Shown here piece after piece: positions 24,253 to 32,619 of a stretch of DNA of 64,000 nt. The DNA comes from Flexifilum sp963727545 (GTDB lineage Bacteria; Chloroflexota; Anaerolineae; Aggregatilineales; Phototrophicaceae), in NCBI GenBank assembly GCA_963727545.1, contig CAVSGS010000005.1, positions 124,001-188,000 of the forward strand, given 5' to 3'. The position numbers were made by a program, and so were the translations under genes. Under the pieces are notes generated by a model. The model saw nothing but the letters and a program-made list of their open reading frames with translations, ran no database searches and was not told the DNA's origin. Positions within the stretch are counted from its first letter, which is position 1; each line of letters begins with the position of its first letter.

Positions 24253-25335
24253 ATGGATCACTACTATGCTGTCATATTGGCGGGGGGCGGGGGCACACGA
24301 CTGTGGCCCATGAGCCGTTCCGACGTTCCGAAACAATTGCTGCCACTGATCGAAGAGAAATCGATGTTCCACGTGAGCGTCGAGCGGCTCGCGCCGTTGT
24401 TCACACCCGACCAGATTTACGTCGTGACCGGCGCTAAATACGTCGAAGCGATGAGCGCCGACGCGCCGGAAATCCCGATGGAAAACTTCATCGTCGAACC
24501 CTACGGCAAGAACACCGCTCCGGCGGCAGCGTTGGCGGTGGCGGTCATCAGCCAGCGCGATCCGCAAGCGACGATTGCCCTGCTGACCGCCGATCATCAC
24601 ATCGCCTTCAAGGAGCAGTTCCGTCAAGTGCTGCGAGCGGCGTATCAATTAGCGCAGGATGATTACATCGTCACCTTGGGGATTTCGCCGTCGCTGCCCT
24701 CAACCGGTTTCGGTTATATCCGGCGGGGCGCACCGATCAAAACCATCGACGGCTTTGCCTGCTACGAATCGCGGGGGTTCACCGAGAAGCCGGATACGCA
24801 GACAGCGATCAGCTTCATTCGCAGCGGTGAGTACAGTTGGAATTCCGGCATGTTCATCTGGCGTACTGACCGGGCGCTCTCCGAGTTCGAGCAGCATCTG
24901 CCCAAAGTCTACGCGGGTATGACCGCCTTGCAGCCCTTCGTCGATACGCCGGAATACGAAACCAAGCTCGCGGAAATCTGGGAGCAGATCCCGAAAGTGC
25001 AGATCGACGCCGGGTTGATGGAGAAGACCGAACGCATCGCCGTGATCCCGGTGGATATTGGCTGGAGCGACGTCGGCAGTTGGGAAGCCCTGTTCGACGT
25101 GCTCGACTTGGATACCGATGGTAATGGCTATAAAGGTAGCTCACCCAACCGGCTCGTGATTGACACAAAGAACACACTGGTTTACAGTGACAAACTAACC
25201 GTGACGATTGGCGTTGAAGACCTCGTAGTCGTCGATACCCAAGATGTACTCATGATTTGCAAGAAAGACCGGACGCAGGATGTCAAGAAAGTCGTCGACA
25301 TGCTGCGCGAAATGGATAACGCAACCTATCTCTAA
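24253..25335 (+). CDS. manC: Mannose-1-phosphate guanylyltransferase
   Basis: 360 residues, single-domain type without a fused isomerase. The nucleotidyltransferase signature is AVILAGGGGTRLWPMSRSDV, followed by PKQLLPLI and then TADHHI, GFGYIRRG, FTEKPD, YSWNSGMFIWR and PVDIGWSDVGSWEAL. It makes GDP-mannose from mannose-1-phosphate and GTP for polysaccharide synthesis. AAGG lies upstream of the ATG. It sits between dprA and topA. The product could feed the polysaccharide genes near 39-47 kb. The symbol follows the activity; the organism's own naming is unknown. Confidence 0.88.
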   Translation: MDHYYAVILAGGGGTRLWPMSRSDVPKQLLPLIEEKSMFHVSVERLAPLFTPDQIYVVTGAKYVEAMSADAPEIPMENFIVEPYGKNTAPAAALAVAVISQRDPQATIALLTADHHIAFKEQFRQVLRAAYQLAQDDYIVTLGISPSLPSTGFGYIRRGAPIKTIDGFACYESRGFTEKPDTQTAISFIRSGEYSWNSGMFIWRTDRALSEFEQHLPKVYAGMTALQPFVDTPEYETKLAEIWEQIPKVQIDAGLMEKTERIAVIPVDIGWSDVGSWEALFDVLDLDTDGNGYKGSSPNRLVIDTKNTLVYSDKLTVTIGVEDLVVVDTQDVLMICKKDRTQDVKKVVDMLREMDNATYL

Positions 25336-25356
25336 GCGGAATAATTAGGAACTGGC

Positions 25357-27846
25357 ATGACTCTTGAAGCCTACTGCGTAAAATGCAAAACCAAACGCGA
25401 GATCGCAAACCCCCAGCCGACCTTCACGTCACGTGGAACACCGGGCGTGAAGGGAACGTGCCCGGTCTGCGGAACGACGCTGTTTCGCATGGGTGCGATC
25501 GAAGCTCACGCCAACCTACCGAAGCCGGAAATCGTGCCCGCCGCCAAGCCGAAGACCAAAAGCAAGGCGAAGTCAGCGACCAAGCGCTCGACGAAGAAAG
25601 CCAAGTCGACCCGTAAGACCGCAGCGACCAGCGCGACCAAGAGCGAGCGCACCAATGGCAAGGCAATCGGCAAGCTCGTGATCGTCGAATCGCCGGCGAA
25701 AGCGCGCAGTGTCGGACAGTTTCTCGGCAGCGGCTACACCGTCAAAGCCTCGAAGGGGCACATCCGCGACCTGCTCGTCTCGCAGATTTCGGTCGACGTC
25801 GCCAACGACTTCGAGCCGAAGTACCGCGTCCCCAACGACAAGCGCGACACCGTCAAGGATCTCAAAAGCGCGGTCGGACGGGCGAAGGAAGTCTATCTGG
25901 CGACTGACCCTGACCGCGAAGGTGAAGCGATCGCGTGGCACCTGATGGCGGCAACCGACCTCGACAGCCAGCCGAAGGCGAAGGTCCAGCGCGTCGTCTT
26001 CCACGAGATCACCAAACCGGCGATTCAGGATGCCTTCAGCCACCCGCGGGACATCGACATGAGCCTCGTCAACGCCCAGCAGGCGCGGCGTATCCTTGAC
26101 CGGCTGGTCGGCTACCAAGTGACCGAGCTGCTGTGGGAGAAGGTCCGTAATCGCCTATCGGCGGGGCGCGTGCAGAGTATCGCCGTCCGCCTGATCGTCG
26201 ACCGCGAACGCGAAGTTGAGGCATTCGTCCAGCAGGAATACTGGACGCTCGACGCCAAGCTGCGTAAGCAGCATCACAACGGCAACGACAGCAAACGCAC
26301 ATTCGTCGCACGGCTGTTCAAGATTGACAGCGCCGACGTGAGCTTTGCCACCGAAAGCGACGTTCAGCCACACCTCGACGTGCTCAAGCGCAGCAGCTTC
26401 AGCGTCGCCGACATCAAGCGCGGCGAGCGGGTACGCCGTCCATCCGCGCCGTTCACGACCAGCACGCTCCAGCAGGAAGCGTCGCGGCGGCTCGGCTTCA
26501 CGGCGAAACGGACGATGGCAGTCGCCCAGCAGTTGTACGAGGGCATCGATATCGGCGGGAGCGAAGGCTCGGTCGGTTTGATCACCTACATGCGTACCGA
26601 CAGCACCGCCGTCTCGCCACAGGCGCAGAAAGAAGCGCGCGACTACATCAGTGGGCGGTTTGGCAAGGAATACATGCCGAAGAACGCGCCGGTCTACAAG
26701 ACTAAAACCAAAGGCGCGCAGGAAGCCCACGAAGCGATCCGCCCGACGGGCATCACGCACGTCCCCGACGACATCAAGAAACTGCTGTCGCACGATCAAT
26801 TCCGGCTCTATACGCTGATCTGGCAGCGCTTCGTCGCCAGCCAGATGTCGAATGCGGTTTACAACACGCTGCGCGTCGACATCGACGCCGGACTATCGGC
26901 AAACAGCCGTCCGTATCACTTCCGGGTCAGCGGCAGCACCATCCGCTTTAGCGGTTTCTTGGCACTCTACGAAGATGCCCGCGACGAGGACGCCGCCGCC
27001 GATGACGACGAAGGGCGCATCCTGCCGGAGATGACGGTCAGCGAACTGCTCGACCTGATCGACCTGCTGCCGGAGCAGCATTTCACCCAGCCGCCGCCGC
27101 GCTACACCGAAGCAAGCATCGTGCGGACACTGGAAGAATACGGCATCGGTCGTCCGAGCACCTACGCACCGACGGTCGCCGTCATTCAAGACCGGGAGTA
27201 TGTCACCAAGCAGGATAAGCGCCTGATCCCGACGGAGACCGGCAAGATCGTCAACGATCTGCTGGTGCAGTACTTCCCGGAAATCATGGACTACCAGTTC
27301 ACCGCCAAGATGGAGGATGATCTGGACGACATCGCCGAGGGCAAGCGTGAGTGGCGCCCGATGCTGCGCTCGTTCTACGATCCCTTCGAGCGCGAACTCA
27401 AGACCGCCCACGAAGTCATCCCGTCGATGAACGTCGAAGAGGAAATCGGGCGGGAGTGTCCGGTTTGCGGCAAGCCGCTGGTGATCCGCTACGGGCGCTT
27501 CGGCAAATTCATCGGCTGCTCGGATTACCCGAACTGCCGCCACACCGAACCGTTCCTAGAGCGGATCGGCGTGTCTTGCCCGATCTGTGGCGAGGAGCAC
27601 GGCGGCGAGATCATCGAGCGGCGGACGCGGCGCGGTCGTGTCTTCTACGGCTGCTCGCGCTACCCGGACTGTGAATTCACCAGTTGGAAGCGACCGCTGC
27701 CTCAGCCCTGCCCCAACTGCGGCGGGATGTTGGTCGAGGCGTCACGCAACAAGGCGGAATGCACGGTCTGCAAACACACCTACCAGATCGATCAACTGCC
27801 CGCACTGGCATCGTCGGAAGCTGAAGAACGCGCCGAACCAGCGTAA
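25357..27846 (+). CDS. topA: DNA topoisomerase I with N-terminal zinc-ribbon (DUF5679) fusion
   Basis: 829 residues. Residues 1-46 are a DUF5679-type ribbon (EAYCVKCKTKREIANPQPTF and GTCPVCGTTLFRMG). A Lys/Ser/Thr/Ala linker (about 60-105) then leads to the TOPRIM domain (KLVIVESPAKARSVGQFLGS, TDPDREGEAIAWH). The catalytic tyrosine is Tyr411 in GLITYMRTDST. Three C-terminal zinc fingers follow (CPVCGKPL to CSDYPNC, CPICGEEH to CSRYPDC, CPNCGGML to CTVCK). The enzyme relaxes negative supercoils. The ribosome site is TAGGAA. The N-terminal ribbon is absent from most TopA proteins. Confidence 0.95.
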   Translation: MTLEAYCVKCKTKREIANPQPTFTSRGTPGVKGTCPVCGTTLFRMGAIEAHANLPKPEIVPAAKPKTKSKAKSATKRSTKKAKSTRKTAATSATKSERTNGKAIGKLVIVESPAKARSVGQFLGSGYTVKASKGHIRDLLVSQISVDVANDFEPKYRVPNDKRDTVKDLKSAVGRAKEVYLATDPDREGEAIAWHLMAATDLDSQPKAKVQRVVFHEITKPAIQDAFSHPRDIDMSLVNAQQARRILDRLVGYQVTELLWEKVRNRLSAGRVQSIAVRLIVDREREVEAFVQQEYWTLDAKLRKQHHNGNDSKRTFVARLFKIDSADVSFATESDVQPHLDVLKRSSFSVADIKRGERVRRPSAPFTTSTLQQEASRRLGFTAKRTMAVAQQLYEGIDIGGSEGSVGLITYMRTDSTAVSPQAQKEARDYISGRFGKEYMPKNAPVYKTKTKGAQEAHEAIRPTGITHVPDDIKKLLSHDQFRLYTLIWQRFVASQMSNAVYNTLRVDIDAGLSANSRPYHFRVSGSTIRFSGFLALYEDARDEDAAADDDEGRILPEMTVSELLDLIDLLPEQHFTQPPPRYTEASIVRTLEEYGIGRPSTYAPTVAVIQDREYVTKQDKRLIPTETGKIVNDLLVQYFPEIMDYQFTAKMEDDLDDIAEGKREWRPMLRSFYDPFERELKTAHEVIPSMNVEEEIGRECPVCGKPLVIRYGRFGKFIGCSDYPNCRHTEPFLERIGVSCPICGEEHGGEIIERRTRRGRVFYGCSRYPDCEFTSWKRPLPQPCPNCGGMLVEASRNKAECTVCKHTYQIDQLPALASSEAEERAEPA

Positions 27847-27910
27847 GCGCCACAACCCACGAGGCGGAATGCCCAACCTCAGGTGTGGCGATTGTTGAGG
27901 ATATTTCTGT

Positions 27911-27938
27911 GTAGGGGCACGATATATCGTGCCCCTAC
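27911..27938. repeat. GTAGGGGC palindrome, copy 4
   Basis: Perfect 28-bp palindrome: arms GTAGGGGC and GCCCCTAC, AT-rich core ACGATATATCGT. Lies between topA and the following promoter. Confidence 0.9.
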
Positions 27939-28005
27939 CACACCCGCGCTCCACCATCTGCCTCGTTTGCATTTTCCAACGAATAGCGATAGCCTAAATC
28001 CATTA

Positions 28006-28035
28006 TTGTCGCCCTGACGCGAATTCCGTTACAAT
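28006..28035 (+). promoter_or_regulatory. Promoter of the 489-residue membrane protein gene
   Basis: TTGTCG (28006-28011), 18-base spacer, TACAAT (28030-28035). Start expected near 28042, about 31 bases before the ATG at 28073. Confidence 0.6.
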
Positions 28036-28072
28036 CGATAAGTGTCAGCGTCGGACGAAAGGTTGCAGCGTA

Positions 28073-29542
28073 ATGAAATTCCTGAAAGATACTTATAATG
28101 GGATCTTCGTCGTACTGCTCAAGCCCTATCTACCCTCACTCAAGACGTTGGCGATCCTCGTCGGCGGCTTGCTGATCGGGTTATTCTGGGCTTACGTCCT
28201 CGCACCGACGGTTTACTACAATTCCGACCCGCGCACGCTGCATCAAAGCTGGCAGGATGAGTGGGTCAAGCTCCTTGCTGATCGCTACGCCTTGCAAACC
28301 AACTCCGACATCAGCGCCAACATCATTGACCTGCTGACCCGCGTGGACGATCCGGTCGGCATCGTCGATCGCTTGAGCGCCGAACCCGGCGAAGAAGCCA
28401 ACCTCGGCAAACTGCAAGCGATTCGACCGCTCGCCGAACAAGCCGAGCCGCTCGCCGTCTCCGCGCCGGAACCGAGTGCTCTCGGCAATATCTTGCCCTT
28501 TATCATCGCACCGATTGTCGTCGTACTCGTCGGTAGTATAGTCGCCGTGATTTGGGGCATGTTCATCCACCCCAATCTGATTGAGCCGCTGCTTCGACGG
28601 CGACGCGGCGAACAGGTCAGCAGCGTGGTAGTACAGGAGCGCAAGCAGCGCGCCGAAGCCGCCAAGCTGATGGAACAGAAAAAGACCGATTTCAGCGCCA
28701 CGTCCAACTTGGGACCGCCGCTGATGCAGCGGATGTCCAACTATACGCAGGGCTTCGGCACCTATGACGAGTCCTACACGATCGAGGACGATCAAGAACG
28801 CTTCCTCGGCGAGTGTGGCGCGTTGATTTCCGAGACCGTCGGCACTGGCGATCCCGCCCGTGCCGCCGCCATCGAAGTCTGGCTGTTCGACAAGGACGAT
28901 TTCGTCCGCACCGTGACCAAAGTTTTCGTCTCCGAATATGCCTTCAACGATCCCGCGCTGCGCTCGAAGCTCGAAGCCAAGGGCGATCTGGTGCTGGCTC
29001 AACCCGGCGCGACCGTGACGATGGAAACCAATACCCTGCGCTTGCAGGCGCGGATTGTCGACATGCAGTACGGCACCGGACCGCTACCGCCTAACAGCTA
29101 CTTCGAGAAGATGACGATTGAACTCGCGGCGTGGCGCAAAGAACCAAGCGCTGTTGCCGCAGGCGCACCCGCACCCGTTGCTCAGCGGATGGCGCAGCCA
29201 GCCATGCCCGCTCAGCAGCCAGCATTCCAGCCGCGTCCGCAGCAAGCGCCCGTCCAGCAGCCCCCGGTTTATCAGCCGCCTGCGGCTGCGCCGGAGGCGC
29301 CAACTCAAGCTCCGGCTTACCAACCGCCACCGGTGCAGCAACCACAGCAACCCCCGGCGCAGCAGCCGAGTTATCAGCCGCCTGCCTATCAACCGCCGCC
29401 CGCAGCGCCGGATCGCAGCTTCAGCACCACCCCGGCGCCACTGCGTCCGGCAGCGCCTAAACCGACGCCGCCCGCGCCACCCGCGCAGAATCCCGACGAC
29501 GATCCCTTCGGCGGTACCGGCGACTTCACACCGATCACCTGA
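28073..29542 (+). CDS. Two-helix membrane protein with Pro/Gln-rich tail, unknown function
   Basis: 489 residues, no recognised family. Two membrane helices (about 24-45 and 140-164) enclose a roughly 95-residue extracytoplasmic helical loop. A basic stretch (RRRRGE) follows the second helix, placing the rest in the cytoplasm. Residues about 175-365 form a mixed domain with AAAIEVWLFDKDDFVRTVTK and ARIVDMQYGTGPLPPNSYFE. From about 370 the chain is Ala/Pro/Gln-rich with repeated YQPP units, ending DDDPFGGTGDFTPIT. The tail looks disordered and adhesive. It has its own promoter and terminator, so it is monocistronic. Confidence 0.7.
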   Translation: MKFLKDTYNGIFVVLLKPYLPSLKTLAILVGGLLIGLFWAYVLAPTVYYNSDPRTLHQSWQDEWVKLLADRYALQTNSDISANIIDLLTRVDDPVGIVDRLSAEPGEEANLGKLQAIRPLAEQAEPLAVSAPEPSALGNILPFIIAPIVVVLVGSIVAVIWGMFIHPNLIEPLLRRRRGEQVSSVVVQERKQRAEAAKLMEQKKTDFSATSNLGPPLMQRMSNYTQGFGTYDESYTIEDDQERFLGECGALISETVGTGDPARAAAIEVWLFDKDDFVRTVTKVFVSEYAFNDPALRSKLEAKGDLVLAQPGATVTMETNTLRLQARIVDMQYGTGPLPPNSYFEKMTIELAAWRKEPSAVAAGAPAPVAQRMAQPAMPAQQPAFQPRPQQAPVQQPPVYQPPAAAPEAPTQAPAYQPPPVQQPQQPPAQQPSYQPPAYQPPPAAPDRSFSTTPAPLRPAAPKPTPPAPPAQNPDDDPFGGTGDFTPIT

Positions 29543-29560
29543 TCGACTTTGCCCAAATGC

Positions 29561-29592
29561 AAACGGGACACTCGCTGAGTGTCCCGTTTTCG
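29561..29592. terminator. Bidirectional rho-independent terminator
   Basis: 12-bp stem AAACGGGACACT / AGTGTCCCGTTT with loop CGCTG and T4 on the plus side. A-rich 5' arm could also act for the convergent greA gene. Confidence 0.85.
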
Positions 29593-29629
29593 ATCGCAAT
29601 GACGAGCCGACGGTTTTAGCTTCCGGCGT

Positions 29630-30097
29630 CTAGCCGATCTTCTTGACTTTGAAGACGATCTGACCGCTCGGTGTCTGGACGCGAACTTTCTCGCCCCGCT
29701 TCGCGCCGATCAGCGCCGATCCAATCGGGCTGAGGTTGGAGATTTTGCCTTCGCTTGGGTTCGCCTCGGCAGCGCCGACGATGGTATAGACTTCCTCGTC
29801 GCTTTCGCCATCCTCGACGATCGTCACCTGCGAACCGACCGACACGACGTCCGAAGCGCCGGTGTTGGAGATGATCTGCGCCGTCCGCAGCACACTCTCC
29901 AGATATTGAATCCGCCCCTCGATAAACGCCTGCTGCTCTTTCGCGTCGTGATAATCGGCGTTTTCCTTCAAATCGCCCTGCGCGACCGCTTCGGTCAGCT
30001 TTTGAGCGAGTTCCGGGCGGCGCACGTTAATCAACATTTCCAGCTCGCGTTTGAGTTCTTCCGCACCGTCGGCGGTGAGATAGGTTGTCTCCGGCAT
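29630..30097 (-). CDS. greA: Transcription elongation factor GreA
   Basis: 155 residues, correct length. The N-terminal coiled coil includes YLTADGAEELKRELEMLINV and ENADYHDAKEQQAFIEGRIQ, with the acidic tip that reaches into RNA polymerase. The C-terminal domain includes VVSVGSQVTIVEDGE, SEGKISNLSPIGSALIGAKR and VQTPSGQIVFKVKKI. GreA rescues backtracked polymerase by stimulating RNA cleavage. The start has AAGGAAG about 6 bases upstream. It is convergent with the membrane protein gene and divergent from the binding-protein gene. Confidence 0.95.
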   Translation of the reverse strand: MPETTYLTADGAEELKRELEMLINVRRPELAQKLTEAVAQGDLKENADYHDAKEQQAFIEGRIQYLESVLRTAQIISNTGASDVVSVGSQVTIVEDGESDEEVYTIVGAAEANPSEGKISNLSPIGSALIGAKRGEKVRVQTPSGQIVFKVKKIG

Positions 30098-30426
30098 TAC
30101 TATTCTTCCTTTTTCACTAGGCTGCTAAGTCGATTGTCCAAGATGCCTCGGTCGAGCATCCTTGTGCCCCGTCGCTCAAGAGATGCAACAAAAATGATCA
30201 GCAGCACCATCCAAATTGTCTGGAGCGCATATTTTCGAGTTCCAGTTAAGTCACTTGTATTATAGCGTTACAACGACACGAACCGCAGCAGTATTCGGGC
30301 GATATGAATGCCAGTATATTGACTTGAAATTCGAAAATCAAGATTTGACCAGCACAATTCACACAGGTAGTGTATAATGTAATCTGTAATCTAAACACAT
30401 TTTGTCATTATACGTAGGGAAAAACC
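30098..30426. other. Divergent intergenic region, greA / binding protein
   Basis: 329 bases without a gene. They hold a TATAAT on the minus strand (30264 to 30259), usable for greA with a leader of about 150 nt, and a TATAAT on the plus strand (30373-30378) for the binding-protein gene. The region is clearly AT-richer than its surroundings. No palindromic repeat of the GTAGGGGC type is present. Confidence 0.55.
30373..30378 (+). promoter_or_regulatory. Consensus -10 box for the binding-protein gene
   Basis: TATAAT, 49 bases before the ATG at 30427. A TTGACC lies upstream at 30345-30350 but with 22-base spacing, so the -35 assignment is doubtful. Confidence 0.45.
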
Positions 30427-32574
30427 ATGAATCGAAAACCTAGCCATCTCTTCTGGGTGCTAATCGGGCTGATCGGCGTCCTCCTGCTGGCGATTCAGGG
30501 CGTCAGCGCACAGGATCAATCCACCTTTCGCCTTGGCGTGCTCGACGACGAGCGCGGCGCGATCAGCAATGGCGCCCGGCTCGCCGTCCGCACCATCAAC
30601 GACAGTGGCGGCGTGGTCGGGGCTGATGGAACGAACTTCCAGCTTGACCTGATGATCGAGCCGGTGACCGCCGGTGCCGATCTCCAAGCCATGCTGGACG
30701 ATTTCCGCGCCGCCGGTGTCGTTGCCGTGCTCGGTCCACAGGACAATGCTGACTTGCTGGGCGGACTGGCGAGCTTGCAGCAGTTGAATGTGCCCATCCT
30801 GACGCCCGCAACCGGTGATACCGTACTCGCCTCGGATTCATCGGGGCTGCTGTTCCGCTCGCGTGCCGCCGATGCCGAACAAGGACAGGCGCTCGCCAAT
30901 TATCTGATCGGTGAATACGATCTGCGTGCCATCACCACCGTGCAGTTAGACACTGCCAGCAGCGCCAACGTCCTCGGCTTCACCACCGCCGCAGCGGATC
31001 TCGGCGTCACGCCCCAGCAGTCGCTGATCGTGAACAGCTCCGACGAACTCAGCGGTTCAACAACGCAGATCCTCGACAGCAATCCCGCCGTCGTGGTCGC
31101 TTATGGCAGCCCCGGCTTGGCAGCGACACTCTACACGCAGCTTCGCGCTGGCGGTTGGGATGGCGTCTTTGCCTTCGACAACGCCTTCAATCCGATTTTC
31201 CGGGACGCCGTGCCGATGAGCGAACTCAGCGGCGTGGTAGCGACGATGACGTGGTCATTCACGTCCGCCGATCCGATGAGCGCCGTCTTCCTGAACGCCT
31301 ATATTCGTGCTTACGGTGAACTCCCCGGCGCGGTCGAAGCTGCCAGCTACAACTCGGTGCAGTTGATCGCCGACGCGCTAGGTGCGCCCGGCAGCCTGCG
31401 CGATAACCTCGCCAATGCGCCGGAAACGGGCGGCGTGCAAGGGACGCTTAACGCGCTAGGGCATCCTGCCGGCGAATTGAGCAGCAACGTCGCCATCGTC
31501 CGTTTAGGCGAACTGGGCGCGCCCGAAGTGCTGGCACATTACGTCGGTGGGATGCGCCTCGCCGAGACGCCACCCACGACCCCCGAAAACCCGGCGACAC
31601 CCACGCCGACGGTCACCCCAGAAGGCGTGACGATCACGATTTCGCAGTCGGTCCAGAACGTCCGCATGGGTCCGGGCACCGCCTACGAAGTCCTCGGTCA
31701 ACTGAGCGAAGGTGAGCAGGCAACCGTGATCGGCGCGAGTCTCGATTACGACTGGGCAGTGATTAATTTCCGAGGGCAGCAAGGCTGGCTTGCCGTCTAT
31801 CTCGCCGACATCTCCGGCGATCTACGCAGCGTCCCGGTCATCCCGACGCCACCCACGCCGACGCCGAACGTCCCACCGACGCCCACGCTCTCGCCTTACG
31901 CCGACGTGATCATCAATTCGGTCGCCGCCGTGCCCACGCCGATCATCCCGAACCAGAATTTCATCGTCAACGTGACCGTTCGCAACATCGGCAACGTTCC
32001 TACCGGGCAGTTCGCCGTCGCCGGGACGTTCCCACCCAATAACACCTATCTGGTCGCGCTGGCACCGGCGCTTGCAGCCGGACAGAGCGCGGTTGTGTCG
32101 ATGAGCGGTATCCTGACCGGCACCGGTTCCTTCACCGTCCCGATCACGGTTGACGCCAACAATCAAGTCGACGAGGGTCCGATCGGCGAGCAGAACAATA
32201 CCTATAACTTCAGCTACGTGGTCGGAACGAGCACGAGCCTGATCAATCAAGGGACGGCGACGCTCAATCTCGGCGACACGCTTGACCTTGAGGGCAATCT
32301 CGCGCAGGGCGATGTCAACTGGAATTCCGACGGGGGTACGCTCGGCTTGAAGTCGATCTTCGGGTCGCACTTGGGCATCCTCAGCGGCGATTACAACACC
32401 CTGCCACCCGACGCGGTCAACCCCAGTTCGGTCAACCGCAACTCGATCGCGCGCAGCGAGATGAGTCCCGGCACGGTGGTCGGCATCTACACCGCTGACG
32501 GCAACCGGGGCATCATGCAGGTCAACGCCATCAGCGACACCCAGATCACGCTGACCTACAAGGTTTTCAGCTAA
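30427..32574 (+). CDS. Secreted branched-chain-type ligand-binding protein with SH3 and CARDB domains
   Basis: 715 residues. A signal peptide (1-28, ending QGVSA) precedes a Peripla_BP_6/LivK-like fold (about 32-385: RLGVLDDERGAISNGARLAV, VVAVLGPQDNADLL and the YNSVQLIADAL region). A Thr/Pro linker leads to a bacterial SH3 domain (SQSVQNVRMGPGTAYEVLGQ), then a second Thr/Pro linker and a CARDB-type beta domain (PNQNFIVNVTVRNIGNVPTG). A C-terminal beta domain of about 115 residues is unassigned. No ABC permease or ATPase genes are adjacent, so a sensory or wall-binding role is as likely as transport. TAGGGA lies 6 bases before the ATG. Confidence 0.78.
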   Translation: MNRKPSHLFWVLIGLIGVLLLAIQGVSAQDQSTFRLGVLDDERGAISNGARLAVRTINDSGGVVGADGTNFQLDLMIEPVTAGADLQAMLDDFRAAGVVAVLGPQDNADLLGGLASLQQLNVPILTPATGDTVLASDSSGLLFRSRAADAEQGQALANYLIGEYDLRAITTVQLDTASSANVLGFTTAAADLGVTPQQSLIVNSSDELSGSTTQILDSNPAVVVAYGSPGLAATLYTQLRAGGWDGVFAFDNAFNPIFRDAVPMSELSGVVATMTWSFTSADPMSAVFLNAYIRAYGELPGAVEAASYNSVQLIADALGAPGSLRDNLANAPETGGVQGTLNALGHPAGELSSNVAIVRLGELGAPEVLAHYVGGMRLAETPPTTPENPATPTPTVTPEGVTITISQSVQNVRMGPGTAYEVLGQLSEGEQATVIGASLDYDWAVINFRGQQGWLAVYLADISGDLRSVPVIPTPPTPTPNVPPTPTLSPYADVIINSVAAVPTPIIPNQNFIVNVTVRNIGNVPTGQFAVAGTFPPNNTYLVALAPALAAGQSAVVSMSGILTGTGSFTVPITVDANNQVDEGPIGEQNNTYNFSYVVGTSTSLINQGTATLNLGDTLDLEGNLAQGDVNWNSDGGTLGLKSIFGSHLGILSGDYNTLPPDAVNPSSVNRNSIARSEMSPGTVVGIYTADGNRGIMQVNAISDTQITLTYKVFS

Positions 32575-32582
32575 TTTCATCG

Positions 32583-32611
32583 GTAGGGGCAGGGCTGAGT
32601 CCTGCCCCTAC
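32583..32611. repeat. GTAGGGGC palindrome, copy 5
   Basis: 29 bp: arms GTAGGGGC and GCCCCTAC, core AGGGCTGAGTCCT. Identical to the copy at 49196-49224. Lies between two convergent genes. Confidence 0.9.
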
Positions 32612-32619
32612 TCACACGA

